NCBI RefSeq assembly: GCF_020510525.1
Contig: NZ_CP075188.1
Coordinates: forward strand, 682,001-746,000
Direction: 5' to 3'
Source: Quatrionicoccus australiensis
GTDB taxonomy: Bacteria; Pseudomonadota; Gammaproteobacteria; Burkholderiales; Rhodocyclaceae
Length of the DNA: 64,000 bases
The notes below the pieces were generated by a model, which worked only from the letters and a program-made list of their open reading frames with translations, searched no databases and was not told the DNA's origin. This document shows, one piece after another, positions 42,248-51,620 of the stretch. The position numbers were made by a program, and so were the translations under genes. Numbering within the stretch: the first letter of the stretch is position 1; every line of letters begins with the position of its first letter.

Positions 42248-43714
42248 CTAACGCCGGCGCGGCCAGCGGCTGGCGAGCACAAACAAGCCGGCGAGCAGCA
42301 GGAAACCGTAATTGCCGTAACGGATGAACGGCGTCGTGCCGCTGCGGGCGACGACCTCGCCCTGCAGCACGCCGGTCGTGAAGGCCGGCAGCACGGCCTG
42401 GATGTCGCCGCCGGCGGCAACGATGGCGGTCATGCCGGTATTGGTGGCGCGCAGCATCGGGCGGCCGGTTTCGGCGGCGCGCAGCTGCGCGATCTGCAAA
42501 TGCTGCGGCTGGGCCAGCGAATGGCCGAACCAGGCGGTATTCGACAGGTTGGCAAGAATGCCGGCCTGGGGCAGGGCGCGGATGATTTCCTCGCCGAAAA
42601 CGTCCTCGTAGCAGATGTTGACCGCTACGTGCTGGCCGGCCACGGCCAGTGGCGGCTGGCTTTCCGGGCCGCGCGAGAAGGCGGACAGCGGAATGTTGGC
42701 CTGCGCCATGATCCAGGCAAAACCGGCCGGGATGAATTCGCCGAACGGCACCAGGTGCTGCTTGCTGTAAACCTGGCTCGCTGAGGAACCGAGACTGACC
42801 GCGCTGTTCCAGTAATGGTCGAGGTCGCCGGTCAGTGTGCCGGTGATCAGGTCGCCGCCATGCGCGCGCACGCTGCGCTGCAGCTCCTGCACATATTCCG
42901 GTGGCAGCTGGTCGATGAAGACCGGTAAAGCAGTTTCCGGGAGTATGGTCAGTTGCGCCGGGTGCTGTTCGATCAGTTGCTGATACAGATCGAGTGTCCG
43001 GAAGAAGGCTTCCGGACGGAATTTCATTTCCTGCGGCACATTGCCCTGCACCAGCGCGACGCTGACCGGAGTGCCGACCGGCTGGGTCCATTCGATCTGG
43101 CGCAGGCCAAAGCCGCCAGCGGCAAGAATGCAAAGTACCGGAACGCCGATGCGCCAGCGCAGCAGCAGGGCGCCGGCCAGTGCGACAAGCAGGCTCAGGC
43201 CGTGCACGCCGAGCAGTGGTGCAAAACCGGCGAGCGGGCTGGGCGGCGCTTGCGAATAACCGAGGGCGAGCCAGGGGAAGCCGGTGAAAAGCCAGGTTCT
43301 GACCCAGTCGACCGTTGCGATCAGCGCGGCGAAGTAAAGCGCCTGTTGCCAGAAGGCCTCAGGTTGCCAGCGCTTGAACAGCCCGCCGGCCAGGGCGGGA
43401 AAGAGCGCCAGTACGGCACAGAACAGGAACGCGGCGGTGCCGGCCAGCCACCAGGGCATGCCGCCGAAGACCGAGAGACTGACATAGACCCAGGAAACCC
43501 CGGTCAGGAAGAAGCCGAGGCCGAAGGCGAGGCCGTTCAGCGCGGCCTGGCGGGTGTTGTCGGCGGCGACGAAAAGCGCAAACAGCACCAGCCAGACGAC
43601 AGGCGCCAGCCAGAACAGCCCGAAGGGTGCGAAGCAGAGTACGCCGGCCGCACCGGTCAGGGCGGCCAGGGCCAGGCGGCGCGCGGCTCGCTCAGGCAGC
43701 CGGCTGATCAGCAC
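42248..43714 (-). CDS. lnt: apolipoprotein N-acyltransferase
   Basis: Lnt adds the third acyl chain to lipoproteins at the inner membrane. This 488-aa protein has about six N-terminal TM helices (GAAGVLCFAPFGLFWLAPV and onward) and a nitrilase-type periplasmic domain. The triad is visible: Glu in LTILPETALPVF, Lys in YSKQHLVPFGEFIP, and Cys in VNICYEDVFGEE. A last TM helix ends the protein. The start is taken as GTG 43714, inside the 3' end of corC (23-bp overlap); the frame continues upstream without support. Confidence 0.93.
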   Translation of the reverse strand: MLISRLPERAARRLALAALTGAAGVLCFAPFGLFWLAPVVWLVLFALFVAADNTRQAALNGLAFGLGFFLTGVSWVYVSLSVFGGMPWWLAGTAAFLFCAVLALFPALAGGLFKRWQPEAFWQQALYFAALIATVDWVRTWLFTGFPWLALGYSQAPPSPLAGFAPLLGVHGLSLLVALAGALLLRWRIGVPVLCILAAGGFGLRQIEWTQPVGTPVSVALVQGNVPQEMKFRPEAFFRTLDLYQQLIEQHPAQLTILPETALPVFIDQLPPEYVQELQRSVRAHGGDLITGTLTGDLDHYWNSAVSLGSSASQVYSKQHLVPFGEFIPAGFAWIMAQANIPLSAFSRGPESQPPLAVAGQHVAVNICYEDVFGEEIIRALPQAGILANLSNTAWFGHSLAQPQHLQIAQLRAAETGRPMLRATNTGMTAIVAAGGDIQAVLPAFTTGVLQGEVVARSGTTPFIRYGNYGFLLLAGLFVLASRWPRRR

Positions 43715-44543
43715 CGGTCTGGGGCTTGATGACGTCGACGAGCAGCGTGTACAGCCGGCGGCTGTCGGCACGCAGAACCTGGAAGCGGATGCCGTCGATG
43801 TCGATGATTTCGTTGCGCTTCGGCACACGACCCAGGTGGCGCAGGATCAGGCCGCCGACGGTGTCGAACTCCTCGTCGGAGAAGCTGGTCGTGAAGGCGG
43901 CGTTGAAGTCCTCGATCTCGGTACGCGCCTTGACGCGGTAGCGGCCGGTGGAGTCGAGGCGGATGTTGTCGTGCGCCTCGTCGAAGTCGTATTCGTCCTC
44001 GATGTCGCCGACGATCTGTTCGAGCACGTCTTCGATGGTGACCAGGCCGGCGACGCCGCCGTATTCATTGACGACGATGGCCATGTGGTTGCGCGAGACG
44101 CGGAATTCACGGAGCAGCACGTTGAGGCGCTTCGATTCCGGAATGAACACGGCCGGGCGCAGCCAGTCGCGCAGGTCGAAGCTTTCTTCGGTCTGGATGC
44201 GCAGCAGGTCCTTGGCGAGCAGGACGCCGAGCACGTTGTCGCGGTCGCCGTCGACCACCGGAAAGCGCGAGTGCGCTGCTTCGATGACGACCGGGACGAT
44301 TTCGCTGAGGGGATCTTCGACGTCGATGACGTCCATCTGGGCCCGCGGGATCATCACGTCGGTGACGCGGGTGTCGGAAGCGGCAAGCGCCCCTTCGATG
44401 ATGGTCAGCGCATCGGCGTCCATCAGGTTGCGCTCGTAAGCGCCATGCAGGATTTCCAGCAACTGCTCGCGGTCATCAGGCTCGCGCAGCAGCAGGGAAG
44501 TCAGTCGTTCGATAAAGCCGGGTTTATTACTGTCACTGTCCAT
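43692..44543 (-). CDS. corC: CorC/YbeX CBS-domain protein
   Basis: A cytoplasmic CorC-type protein of 283 aa with no TM region. It has an N-terminal helical part, a CBS pair (about residues 60-190, with RVTDVMIPRAQMDVID and NEYGGVAGLVTIEDVLEQIVGDIEDE) and a CorC_HlyC domain (about 200-280). The family is tied to Mg2+/Co2+ homeostasis and, through ybeX in E. coli, to ribosome and RNA metabolism. The order ybeZ-ybeY-corC-lnt is conserved. It lies 5 bp after ybeY. Confidence 0.95.
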   Translation of the reverse strand: MDSDSNKPGFIERLTSLLLREPDDREQLLEILHGAYERNLMDADALTIIEGALAASDTRVTDVMIPRAQMDVIDVEDPLSEIVPVVIEAAHSRFPVVDGDRDNVLGVLLAKDLLRIQTEESFDLRDWLRPAVFIPESKRLNVLLREFRVSRNHMAIVVNEYGGVAGLVTIEDVLEQIVGDIEDEYDFDEAHDNIRLDSTGRYRVKARTEIEDFNAAFTTSFSDEEFDTVGGLILRHLGRVPKRNEIIDIDGIRFQVLRADSRRLYTLLVDVIKPQTGADQPAA

Positions 44544-44548
44544 AATGT

Positions 44549-44998
44549 TTAAACCGCATACGGGTCTGGATAACCCATCGCGGCGAGAATCTCCTTTTCT
44601 TCATCTTCCATGGCTTCGGCATCAGCGTCGTTTTCGTGATCCCAGCCCTGCAAATGCAGCATACCATGCACCACCAGATGGGCGTAATGCGCCGCCAGCG
44701 GCTTGTTCTGCTCGCTGGCCTCGCGCGCCACCACCGTCGGACAGATGACCAGGTCGCCCATCACCAGTGGTTCGGTGTCGTACGGAAAGGACAGCACGTT
44801 GGTCGCGTAGTCCTTGCCGCGATACTCGTTGTTCAACGACTGACCTTCGTCAGCATCGACCAGGCGGATGGTCACTTCGCCGCCGCCGACTAGCGCGGCG
44901 CGCGCCCAGCGGACAAAATCCGCCCGCAAGGGTAAGCCCTCGCGGTTACAGGCATATTGCACGGAGAGGTTAAGACGTTTGCTTGCTGTGGGATTCAT
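44549..44998 (-). CDS. ybeY: endoribonuclease YbeY
   Basis: A zinc-dependent single-strand endoribonuclease for 16S rRNA 3'-end maturation and quality control, 149 aa. The H-x3-H-x5-H zinc motif appears in [20 protein letters not shown], and the conserved upstream segment in [20 protein letters not shown]. The start ATG 44998 overlaps the phoH-like gene's end by 29 nt, in keeping with coupled translation. Its length matches the family. Confidence 0.95.
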   Translation of the reverse strand: MNPTASKRLNLSVQYACNREGLPLRADFVRWARAALVGGGEVTIRLVDADEGQSLNNEYRGKDYATNVLSFPYDTEPLVMGDLVICPTVVAREASEQNKPLAAHYAHLVVHGMLHLQGWDHENDADAEAMEDEEKEILAAMGYPDPYAV

Positions 44999-45971
44999 AG
45001 GCGGCAACGATGCGGGCAACCAGCGGGTGGCGCACGACATCTTCCTTCTGGAATTCGGTAAAGGCCAGGCCGCGGACATTCTGCAGGATGTCGCGCGCTT
45101 CGCGCAGGCCGCTCTTGTGACCCTTGGGCAGGTCGATCTGGGTGATGTCGCCGGTGACGACGGCCTTGGCGCCGATGCCGATGCGGGTCAGGAACATCTT
45201 CATCTGTTCCGGCGTCGTGTTCTGCGCCTCGTCGAGGATGATGAAGGCGTGGTTCAGCGTGCGGCCGCGCATGAAGGCGAGCGGCGCAATCTCGATCGCA
45301 TGCTTTTCGTAGAGTTTGCTGACCCGGTCGTGACCCATCAGGTCGTACAGCGCGTCGTAGAGCGGGCGCAGGTAGGGGTCGATCTTCTGGGTCAGGTCGC
45401 CGGGCAAAAAGCCGAGGCGTTCGCCGGCTTCAACCGCCGGCCGGGTCAGGATGATGCGCTCGACGAGGTCGCGCTCGAAGGCGTCGACGGCGGAAGCGAC
45501 GGCGAGGTAGGTCTTGCCGGTGCCGGCCGGGCCGATGCCGAAGGTGATGTCGTGCTCCTGGATCGCCTTCAAGTAGGCGACCTGGCGCGGCGTGCGGCCG
45601 TGCAGGTCGGTCTTGCGCGTGATCAGCTGCGGGCCGTCGGTGATGCTGCCCGGCGTGATGCGGCGGACCGGGCCGTTGGTGAATTGCACCAGACCGAGCT
45701 GGATTTCATCGACCGACAGCGGTTGGCGCGCCATGCCGTAGAAGTGGCGCAGCGCGTCAGCGGTCAACTGGGCTTTTTCGCCCGAAATGCTGAAGCGCTC
45801 GTTGCGCCGGCGAATGACGACATCGAAACCGGTTTCAATCTGGCGGATATTTTCGTCGAGCGGGCCACACAAATTGGCCAGCAAAACGTTGTCGACCGGT
45901 GCGAGCGCAAACGTCACCGGTTTCTGCTTCGGGGCGCTCGCCCTGGTGGCGCTACTCTTCGCGGATGACAA
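44970..45971 (-). CDS. ybeZ: PhoH-like ATPase (YbeZ)
   Basis: A PhoH-family P-loop ATPase of 333 aa, often acting with YbeY. Walker A is [14 protein letters not shown] and Walker B is [34 protein letters not shown] and [12 protein letters not shown] are also typical. An N-terminal KH-like or PIN-independent region precedes the ATPase core. The start is a TTG at 45971 overlapping the miaB stop; GTG 45917 is an alternative. Despite the name, no PHO box is seen near it, and it sits inside the miaB operon. Confidence 0.93.
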   Translation of the reverse strand: MSSAKSSATRASAPKQKPVTFALAPVDNVLLANLCGPLDENIRQIETGFDVVIRRRNERFSISGEKAQLTADALRHFYGMARQPLSVDEIQLGLVQFTNGPVRRITPGSITDGPQLITRKTDLHGRTPRQVAYLKAIQEHDITFGIGPAGTGKTYLAVASAVDAFERDLVERIILTRPAVEAGERLGFLPGDLTQKIDPYLRPLYDALYDLMGHDRVSKLYEKHAIEIAPLAFMRGRTLNHAFIILDEAQNTTPEQMKMFLTRIGIGAKAVVTGDITQIDLPKGHKSGLREARDILQNVRGLAFTEFQKEDVVRHPLVARIVAAYESHSKQTS

Positions 45972-47289
45972 TTTCGCCCCTCAGGGTATGCGACAGCACG
46001 CCGGTGATGCGGACATCGACGAAGGTGTTGATTAGACGGGGATTGCCGCCGAAATTGACGATGCGATTGTTGTCGGTGCGTCCGGCCAGTTCGTGTACGT
46101 CCTTCTTCGACGTGCCTTCGACCAGCACGCGCTGGACGCTGCCGACCATGGCCTGGCTGATCACCTGCGACTGCTCGTCGATGCGCTTCTGCAGGCGCAG
46201 CAGACGCGCCGACTTGACCTCGGTTGGCGTCGTGTCTTCCATCTCGATCGCCGGCGTGCCGGGGCGCGGACTGTAGAGGAAGGAGAAGGAACTGTCGAAG
46301 CCGACGTCGTCGATCAGCTTCATCGTCTTCTCGAAGTCGTCGTCCGTCTCGCCGGGGAAGCCGACGATGAAGTCCGAGGAGATCGAAATGTCCGGGCGCG
46401 CCGCGCGCAGCTTGCGGATGATCGACTTGTACTCGAGGGTCATGTAGCCGCGTTTCATCGCCGCCAGCACGCGATCGGAGCCGGCCTGCACGGGCAGATG
46501 CAGGTGCGAGACCAGTTTCGGTACGGTGCGGTAGGTGTCGATCAGGCGGTCGGACATCTCGCGCGGATGCGAGGTGGTGTAGCGGATGCGCTCGATGCCG
46601 GGGATTTCGGCGATGTACTCGATGAGCAGCGCGAGGTCGGCCTTCTCTTCGCTGCCTTCCATGTCGCCGCGATAGGCATTGACGTTCTGGCCGAGCAGCG
46701 TCACTTCGCCGACGCCGTTCGCAGCCAGGTCGGCCACTTCGGTCAGGACGTCGTTGAACGGCCGGGAAACCTCGCCGCCGCGCGTGTAGGGCACGATGCA
46801 GAAGGTGCAGAACTTGGAGCAGCCTTCCATGATCGAGACGAAAGCCGAGGCGCCCTTGATTTCGGACGGCGGCATCGCATCGAATTTCTCGATTTCCGGG
46901 AAGGAGACATCGACCGCCGCCTTGCCGCTGCTCTTGCGGTCGGCAATCAACTGCGGCAGGCGGTGCAGCGTCTGCGGCCCGAACACGATGTCGACGTAGG
47001 GCGCGCGCGCCACGATGGCGTCGCCTTCCTGGCTGGCAACGCAGCCGCCGACGCCGATCACCAGATTCGGGTTGAGCTTTTTTAGGTGGCGCACCCGGCC
47101 CAGATCGTGGAAAACCTTCTCCTGCGCCTTCTCGCGCACCGAGCAGGTGTTGAACAGGATGATGTCGGCTTCTTCCGGGTTGTCGGTCTTGACGATTTCC
47201 TCGGAGGCGTTGAGCACGTCGGCCATCTTGTCCGAATCGTACTCATTCATCTGGCACCCGAAAGTGCGGATGAACAATTTTTTTACCAT
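45952..47289 (-). CDS. miaB: tRNA-2-methylthio-N6-dimethylallyladenosine synthase MiaB
   Basis: A radical SAM methylthiotransferase that modifies i6A37 of tRNA, 445 aa. The N-terminal MTTase domain has the auxiliary cluster cysteines ([36 protein letters not shown]). The radical SAM motif is [15 protein letters not shown], and a C-terminal TRAM domain follows. ATG 47289 is used. A TATAAT -10 lies on the minus strand at 47352-47357, so miaB is likely the head of miaB-ybeZ-ybeY-corC-lnt, divergent from tRNA-Met. Confidence 0.97.
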   Translation of the reverse strand: MVKKLFIRTFGCQMNEYDSDKMADVLNASEEIVKTDNPEEADIILFNTCSVREKAQEKVFHDLGRVRHLKKLNPNLVIGVGGCVASQEGDAIVARAPYVDIVFGPQTLHRLPQLIADRKSSGKAAVDVSFPEIEKFDAMPPSEIKGASAFVSIMEGCSKFCTFCIVPYTRGGEVSRPFNDVLTEVADLAANGVGEVTLLGQNVNAYRGDMEGSEEKADLALLIEYIAEIPGIERIRYTTSHPREMSDRLIDTYRTVPKLVSHLHLPVQAGSDRVLAAMKRGYMTLEYKSIIRKLRAARPDISISSDFIVGFPGETDDDFEKTMKLIDDVGFDSSFSFLYSPRPGTPAIEMEDTTPTEVKSARLLRLQKRIDEQSQVISQAMVGSVQRVLVEGTSKKDVHELAGRTDNNRIVNFGGNPRLINTFVDVRITGVLSHTLRGEIVIREE

Positions 47290-47372
47290 GGATAAACTAC
47301 TTTGCAATCAGGGGTTACCGGCGCAGCGGATGGCAACCGGGAAAGGTCGCCATTATAACCGAGCAAAACTCG

Positions 47373-47402
47373 TTGACCGGACAACGCCTGCCAAACTATA
47401 AT
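47373..47402 (+). promoter_or_regulatory. promoter of tRNA-Met
   Basis: TTGACC (47373-47378), 18 bp, TATAAT (47397-47402), then a G+C-rich discriminator. The tRNA begins 18 bp later. Confidence 0.75.
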
Positions 47403-47419
47403 CCGCGCCCTTGAAGCGT

Positions 47420-47496
47420 GGTGATGTAGCTCAGACGGTTAGAGCGATGGATTCATAACCCATAGGTCGGCAGTTCGATTCTGCCCATCACCACCA
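47420..47496 (+). tRNA. tRNA-Met (CAT), elongator type
   Basis: A 77-nt cloverleaf with acceptor GGTGATG/CATCACC, an encoded CCA, D-arm TAGCTCAGACGGTTAGAGC, anticodon loop ATTCATAAC and T-arm GGCAGTTCGATTCTGCC. It lacks the initiator GGG/CCC anticodon stem. A lysidine-modified Ile2 tRNA also has CAT, but the acceptor and anticodon stems resemble betaproteobacterial elongator Met. Confidence 0.94.
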
Positions 47497-47503
47497 GAAA
47501 TAC

Positions 47504-47535
47504 AAAAAGCCCGCTGATCCGTCAGCGGGCTTTTT
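47504..47535. terminator. terminator after tRNA-Met and slmA
   Basis: A 10-bp stem AGCCCGCTGA/TCAGCGGGCT with flanking A- and T-tracts works in both directions between the tRNA and the convergent slmA. Confidence 0.85.
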
Positions 47536-47548
47536 CGTTAACTTGCGA

Positions 47549-48160
47549 TCAATCGCTGCCCGGTGTTCCCGATTGCGACAGGCAGGCGAAGTAGAGCATG
47601 GTCCATTGTTGTTGCCACTGGGCCAGCGGTTCGCGGGAAAAGCCGCTGCGTGCGTATTGTTCCCAGCGGCCGACGACGTAGCAGCGCAGCAGGTTGGCGA
47701 GGGCGCCGAAATCGGCGTCGGCCTTCAGGTTTTCCTGGGTGGCGGCGATGCGCAGGGCCTGCTTGAGGGCGGCTTCGACCTTGTCGAGCAGGGCGTTGAT
47801 GCGCTGCTGCAGGCGCTCGTTTTCATTGACCAGCGCGTCGCCGATCAGGACGCGCGTCATGCCGCGGTTTTTCTGGGCGAAGCGCAGCAGCAGGGCGATG
47901 ATCTGCTCGACCTGCTTGAGGCCTTCGCTTTCGTCCGTGGTGATCTGGTTGATGACGCCGAACAGGCTTTGTTCGATGAATTCGATGAGGCCTTCGAACA
48001 TCTGTGCCTTGCTGGCGAAGTGGCGGTAGAGCGCGGCTTCGGAGCAATCCAGCTTGGCGGCGAGGGCGGCGGTGGTGATCTTTTCCCCTTTCGGGGTTTC
48101 GAGCATGCCGGCCAGGGTTTGCAGGATGTGCAGGCGGCGTTCGCCGGGTTGGATTGCCAT
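47549..48160 (-). CDS. slmA: nucleoid occlusion factor SlmA (TetR family)
   Basis: A TetR-type DNA-binding protein, 203 aa, matching SlmA, which binds chromosomal sites and blocks FtsZ assembly over the nucleoid. The N-terminal helix-turn-helix is clear (KITTAALAAKLDCSEAALYR, HFASKAQMFEGLIEFIE). The C-terminal part carries the SlmA-typical RINALLDKVEAALKQALR and WEQYARSGF segments. It lies downstream of the HAD and argB genes on the same strand, with a GTCGACCG repeat in its upstream region. The symbol rests on overall resemblance. Confidence 0.85.
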   Translation of the reverse strand: MAIQPGERRLHILQTLAGMLETPKGEKITTAALAAKLDCSEAALYRHFASKAQMFEGLIEFIEQSLFGVINQITTDESEGLKQVEQIIALLLRFAQKNRGMTRVLIGDALVNENERLQQRINALLDKVEAALKQALRIAATQENLKADADFGALANLLRCYVVGRWEQYARSGFSREPLAQWQQQWTMLYFACLSQSGTPGSD

Positions 48161-48197
48161 GTTTGCCCCCAGATCTGTTTTGGTTTTGGTCTGAAAA

Positions 48198-48836
48198 TTA
48201 TAGTCGACCGCTGCGCGAAGGTAACTCCAATACGGACCTGATTTTGACGTCTACAAAGGGCGATTGGCGTAAGCCAGCGCTCACCCACACAGTCTTCATG
48301 CCGAGTTTCTTGGCAGTGACCAGGTTGGCCAGACTGTCTTCGACCATGATGCATTGCCGGGCCTGCAGGTGTTCGGCGCGGAGCAGGGCATGAAAGCCGC
48401 TGCGCATCGGCTTGGGCCGGAAGCCCAGGCTTTCGACCGAATAGGCGGCGTCGAAATGGCGCCACAGGCCGGTGATCCTGAGTACGGCGTCCATGTAGTG
48501 GCGCGGCGCATTGGAGTAGATGATCTTGCGCCCGGGCAGGCGGCGGAGGGCGTGCAGCGTTGCCGGCTGGAAGACCAGCTTGGCGGCGAGGTCGGGGAAC
48601 TGGTGCGTCTCGCGCAGGAAGTGGTGCGGATCGATCGGGTGGTGGCGGATCAGGCCGAGCAGCGTGGCGCCGTAGCGTTCCCAGTAATGCTGGCGGATCT
48701 GGTTGGCAGCTTGCCGGTCGAGGCCAAGGTGGCGCTCAATGTAATCGCGCATCGCCCGGTTGATCTGCGGAAAGATATGCGGGCTGGCATCATGCAGCGT
48801 GTTGTCGAGGTCGAACAGCCAGGTCGGGTTGTCCAT
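48198..48836 (-). CDS. HAD-family pyrimidine 5'-nucleotidase
   Basis: A 212-aa haloacid-dehalogenase phosphatase of the SDT1-like pyrimidine 5'-nucleotidase group. Motif I is WLFDLDNTLHDASPHIFPQI with the nucleophile Asp. Motif II is KIIYSNAPRHYMD, and the last motif is CIMVEDSLANLVTAKKLG. A helical cap (about residues 18-85) includes YIERHLGLDRQAANQIRQHYW. The gene is conserved next to argB/slmA in betaproteobacteria. It should act on UMP/CMP or related nucleotides in the cytoplasm. A strong terminator separates it from argB. Confidence 0.9.
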   Translation of the reverse strand: MDNPTWLFDLDNTLHDASPHIFPQINRAMRDYIERHLGLDRQAANQIRQHYWERYGATLLGLIRHHPIDPHHFLRETHQFPDLAAKLVFQPATLHALRRLPGRKIIYSNAPRHYMDAVLRITGLWRHFDAAYSVESLGFRPKPMRSGFHALLRAEHLQARQCIMVEDSLANLVTAKKLGMKTVWVSAGLRQSPFVDVKIRSVLELPSRSGRL

Positions 48837-48850
48837 CGTGCGGCTTATGG

Positions 48851-48877
48851 AAAAAAAGCCCGCAGGGCGGGCTTTTT
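48851..48877. terminator. terminator after argB
   Basis: A 7-bp stem AGCCCGC/GCGGGCT with a 3-nt loop is flanked by seven A and five T. On the minus strand it ends argB transcription before the HAD gene. Confidence 0.8.
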
Positions 48878-48895
48878 GAAGATAACGGTCGACAC

Positions 48896-49867
<972 letters not shown>

Positions 49868-50284
49868 TTATTCGATGTTGAGGCGCTTGTTCGGGCTGGC
49901 CTGGCGTTTGGGCAGGGTCAGTTCGAGCACGCCGTCGTTGAATTTCGCGATCGCCTTGCTGTCGTCGATTTCCTGGCCGAGCTGGAAGGAGCGCGATACC
50001 TTGCCGAAATAGCGCTCCGAGCGAAGCAGTCGGTCGCCTTCGCGGCTTTCTTTCTCCTGCTTCACTTCGGCGCTGAGCGACACCTGGTTGCCGTCCACGA
50101 CGACATGGATGTCTTCCTTCCTGACGCCGGGCAATTCGGCATGAACCAGATAGTTGTCGCCTTCCTCGCGCACGTCCATTTTTATGCTCGGGGTTTGTTG
50201 CGGGCTGCCATTGAAATCAACGGGGCGAACGAAAAAGCCGCGGAACAGATCTTCCAGCGGATCGATGCGGGTGATGTTTGCCAT
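49868..50284 (-). CDS. Hsp20/alpha-crystallin small heat shock protein
   Basis: A 138-aa small heat-shock chaperone that holds unfolding proteins in the cytoplasm. The N-terminal arm (LEDLFRGFFVRPVDF) precedes the alpha-crystallin domain (about residues 35-130), with MDVREEGDNYLVHAELPGVR, SERYFGKVSRSFQLG and FNDGVLELTLPKR. The C-terminal tail is short. ATG 50284 has AAGGAG upstream. A sigma32-type promoter lies 37-64 bp upstream of the start, and a terminator follows the gene. Confidence 0.95.
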   Translation of the reverse strand: MANITRIDPLEDLFRGFFVRPVDFNGSPQQTPSIKMDVREEGDNYLVHAELPGVRKEDIHVVVDGNQVSLSAEVKQEKESREGDRLLRSERYFGKVSRSFQLGQEIDDSKAIAKFNDGVLELTLPKRQASPNKRLNIE

Positions 50285-50320
50285 GATGGTCTCCTTGCTG
50301 GTTACAACTTCCTGTGACCA

Positions 50321-50348
50321 ATATGGATGACGAGTGGCAATTTTCAAG
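50321..50348 (-). promoter_or_regulatory. sigma32-type heat-shock promoter of hsp20
   Basis: On the minus strand CTTGAAA (50348 to 50342), 13 bp, then ATCCATAT (50328 to 50321). This agrees with the sigma32 elements CTTGAAA and CCCCATnT at 7/7 and about 6/8. Confidence 0.7.
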
Positions 50349-50379
50349 CCCCTTTTTTGGCGAGGCTTGCCTGTGCTTT

Positions 50380-50826
50380 TTAATTTGCTCCGCGCGTCGG
50401 CAGGGCCAGGATGGCGTCGCGATTACTCGTTGAAAAACAACGTGCTGCGGCTTCCTGCCAGGGGAGCCAGAGCTGGGCAATATGCTCGCCGGGTGCGAGC
50501 TTGACTGGCTGGATGGCCGGGATTTCGAGCGAGAAGACGTGCTCGGTGTTGTGTGTGACGCCGGGGGCGTAGCGGTGCCGCCATTCGGCAAAGATCTCAT
50601 AGACGTTTTTCTGCTGCCAGTCGCTGAGCTTGCCGGCGGCGGCATCGAGTCCGGTTTCTTCCATGACCTCGCGGCAGGCGGTGGCGAGCAGGCTTTCATC
50701 GCCCTCCTGGCTGCCGGTGACCGATTGCCAGTAGCCGGGATGAGCGGCGCGTTCGATAAGCAGGACGTCGAGGGCCGGGGTGTGGATGACGACCAGCACG
50801 GAAACCGGTCGCTTGTAGTGGCTCAT
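50380..50826 (-). CDS. nudB: dihydroneopterin triphosphate diphosphatase (Nudix)
   Basis: A Nudix hydrolase of 148 aa that removes pyrophosphate from dihydroneopterin triphosphate in folate synthesis. The Nudix box is complete: G-x5-E-x7-REVMEETGL within residues 39-61. The NudB-type start YKRPVSVLVVIHT and SVTGSQEGDESL are clear. It lies downstream of aspS in many betaproteobacteria; here two extra genes intervene. Its ATG overlaps the barstar stop (ATGA), placing it in the same transcript. Confidence 0.92.
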   Translation of the reverse strand: MSHYKRPVSVLVVIHTPALDVLLIERAAHPGYWQSVTGSQEGDESLLATACREVMEETGLDAAAGKLSDWQQKNVYEIFAEWRHRYAPGVTHNTEHVFSLEIPAIQPVKLAPGEHIAQLWLPWQEAAARCFSTSNRDAILALPTRGAN

Positions 50827-51248
50827 GCGACGGGCAGGGGCGCTATGCCGGGTGCGGGTGCGTCGAGCAGCAGGCACAAGGGATGTCTGCTGCCCGCGGC
50901 CTGGGTGGCGCTGCCCAGTACTTCGAGCAATGTTGCAAAGGTCTCCGGGTCGGCCTGGCGCAGCGTTGTCAGGCCGCTTATCAGAACGATGCTGCCGTGC
51001 GGGCTGCGCCATTCATCATCGGCCAGGCAGTCGTACAAGGCATCGAGATTGGCGCCGTACCAGTCGGGGAAGGCAAGCGCCTGGCCTAGCGTGTGCAGAA
51101 CCAATTCGCGAGAGCAGGCGTGGCTGAGATCAACCGGGAGCAAGCGGCTACCTTGACGGCGGGCGATTTTTTCGATTTCGGGACGGTCGACCGGTAAAAA
51201 ATGGAATAAACCGGAGGCGAGCGATTTTTTCGGTGCGTGCTGCGGCAT
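50823..51248 (-). CDS. barstar-family RNase inhibitor
   Basis: A 141-aa cytoplasmic protein with a barstar domain (about residues 38-125). The inhibitor helix is well kept: FPDWYGANLDALYDCLAD corresponds to the barstar segment whose Asp residues plug the barnase active site. An extra N-terminal extension (about 35 residues) includes codons derived from a GGTCGACCG repeat. It starts 3 bp after the barnase-type RNase gene, so the pair forms an RNase-inhibitor unit protecting the producing cell. It overlaps nudB by 4 nt. Confidence 0.88.
   Translation of the reverse strand: MPQHAPKKSLASGLFHFLPVDRPEIEKIARRQGSRLLPVDLSHACSRELVLHTLGQALAFPDWYGANLDALYDCLADDEWRSPHGSIVLISGLTTLRQADPETFATLLEVLGSATQAAGSRHPLCLLLDAPAPGIAPLPVA
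51185..51205. repeat. GGTCGACCG repeat inside the barstar gene
   Basis: GGTCGACCGGT followed by an A-tract and TGG. It lies in the N-terminal coding part of the barstar gene and is read as part of the protein. Confidence 0.4.
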
Positions 51249-51251
51249 CGG

Positions 51252-51614
51252 CTACTCCCGTATCCGGCGGAAAGTCCGGTAATGGTCGTCGGTGTAGTAG
51301 TACTCGCGCTGTTCGCCGGCAATGATGCGGCGTGGGCCACGGTCGCGGCGGCCGGGCGTCTTCACGGTGTATTCGGCGTAGTAGCCGCGCTGGCGTTGCG
51401 GCAGGCGCTTCTCGTAATTGCCGAAGACGATGCCGTCGCGGGCGTAGGGAAAAGGACCGCCGGTCTTGATCAGGGTCAGCGTGCGCTGCGCTTCGTACGG
51501 CAATTCTGCCGCTGGAATCGTGTCGACCGCCTGGCTTTCACGGTTGATGGTGAAAGCGGCTGCGCTGCCGATCGTCAGCCAGAAGACGACAAGGAGGCGC
51601 AGCCAGACTTGCAT
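51252..51614 (-). CDS. secreted barnase/RNase T1-family ribonuclease
   Basis: A 120-aa guanyl-specific ribonuclease with a signal peptide (about residues 1-20, GSAAA before FTINRE). The mature domain of about 100 aa keeps the barnase-family catalytic residues: Glu in YYAEYTVKTPG, Arg in RGPRRIIAG and His in YTDDHYRTFRRI. It is exported at least to the periplasm, as a toxin or scavenging enzyme. It starts 6 bp after aspS and 3 bp before the barstar gene. The signal peptide argues against an intracellular toxin-antitoxin role. Confidence 0.88.
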   Translation of the reverse strand: MQVWLRLLVVFWLTIGSAAAFTINRESQAVDTIPAAELPYEAQRTLTLIKTGGPFPYARDGIVFGNYEKRLPQRQRGYYAEYTVKTPGRRDRGPRRIIAGEQREYYYTDDHYRTFRRIRE

Positions 51615-51620
51615 GCTGCT

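Noticed and set aside
44970..45971. PhoH-like gene as a member of the phosphate regulon
   Set aside because: The name is historical; there is no PHO box upstream and the gene lies inside the miaB-ybeZ-ybeY-corC-lnt operon.
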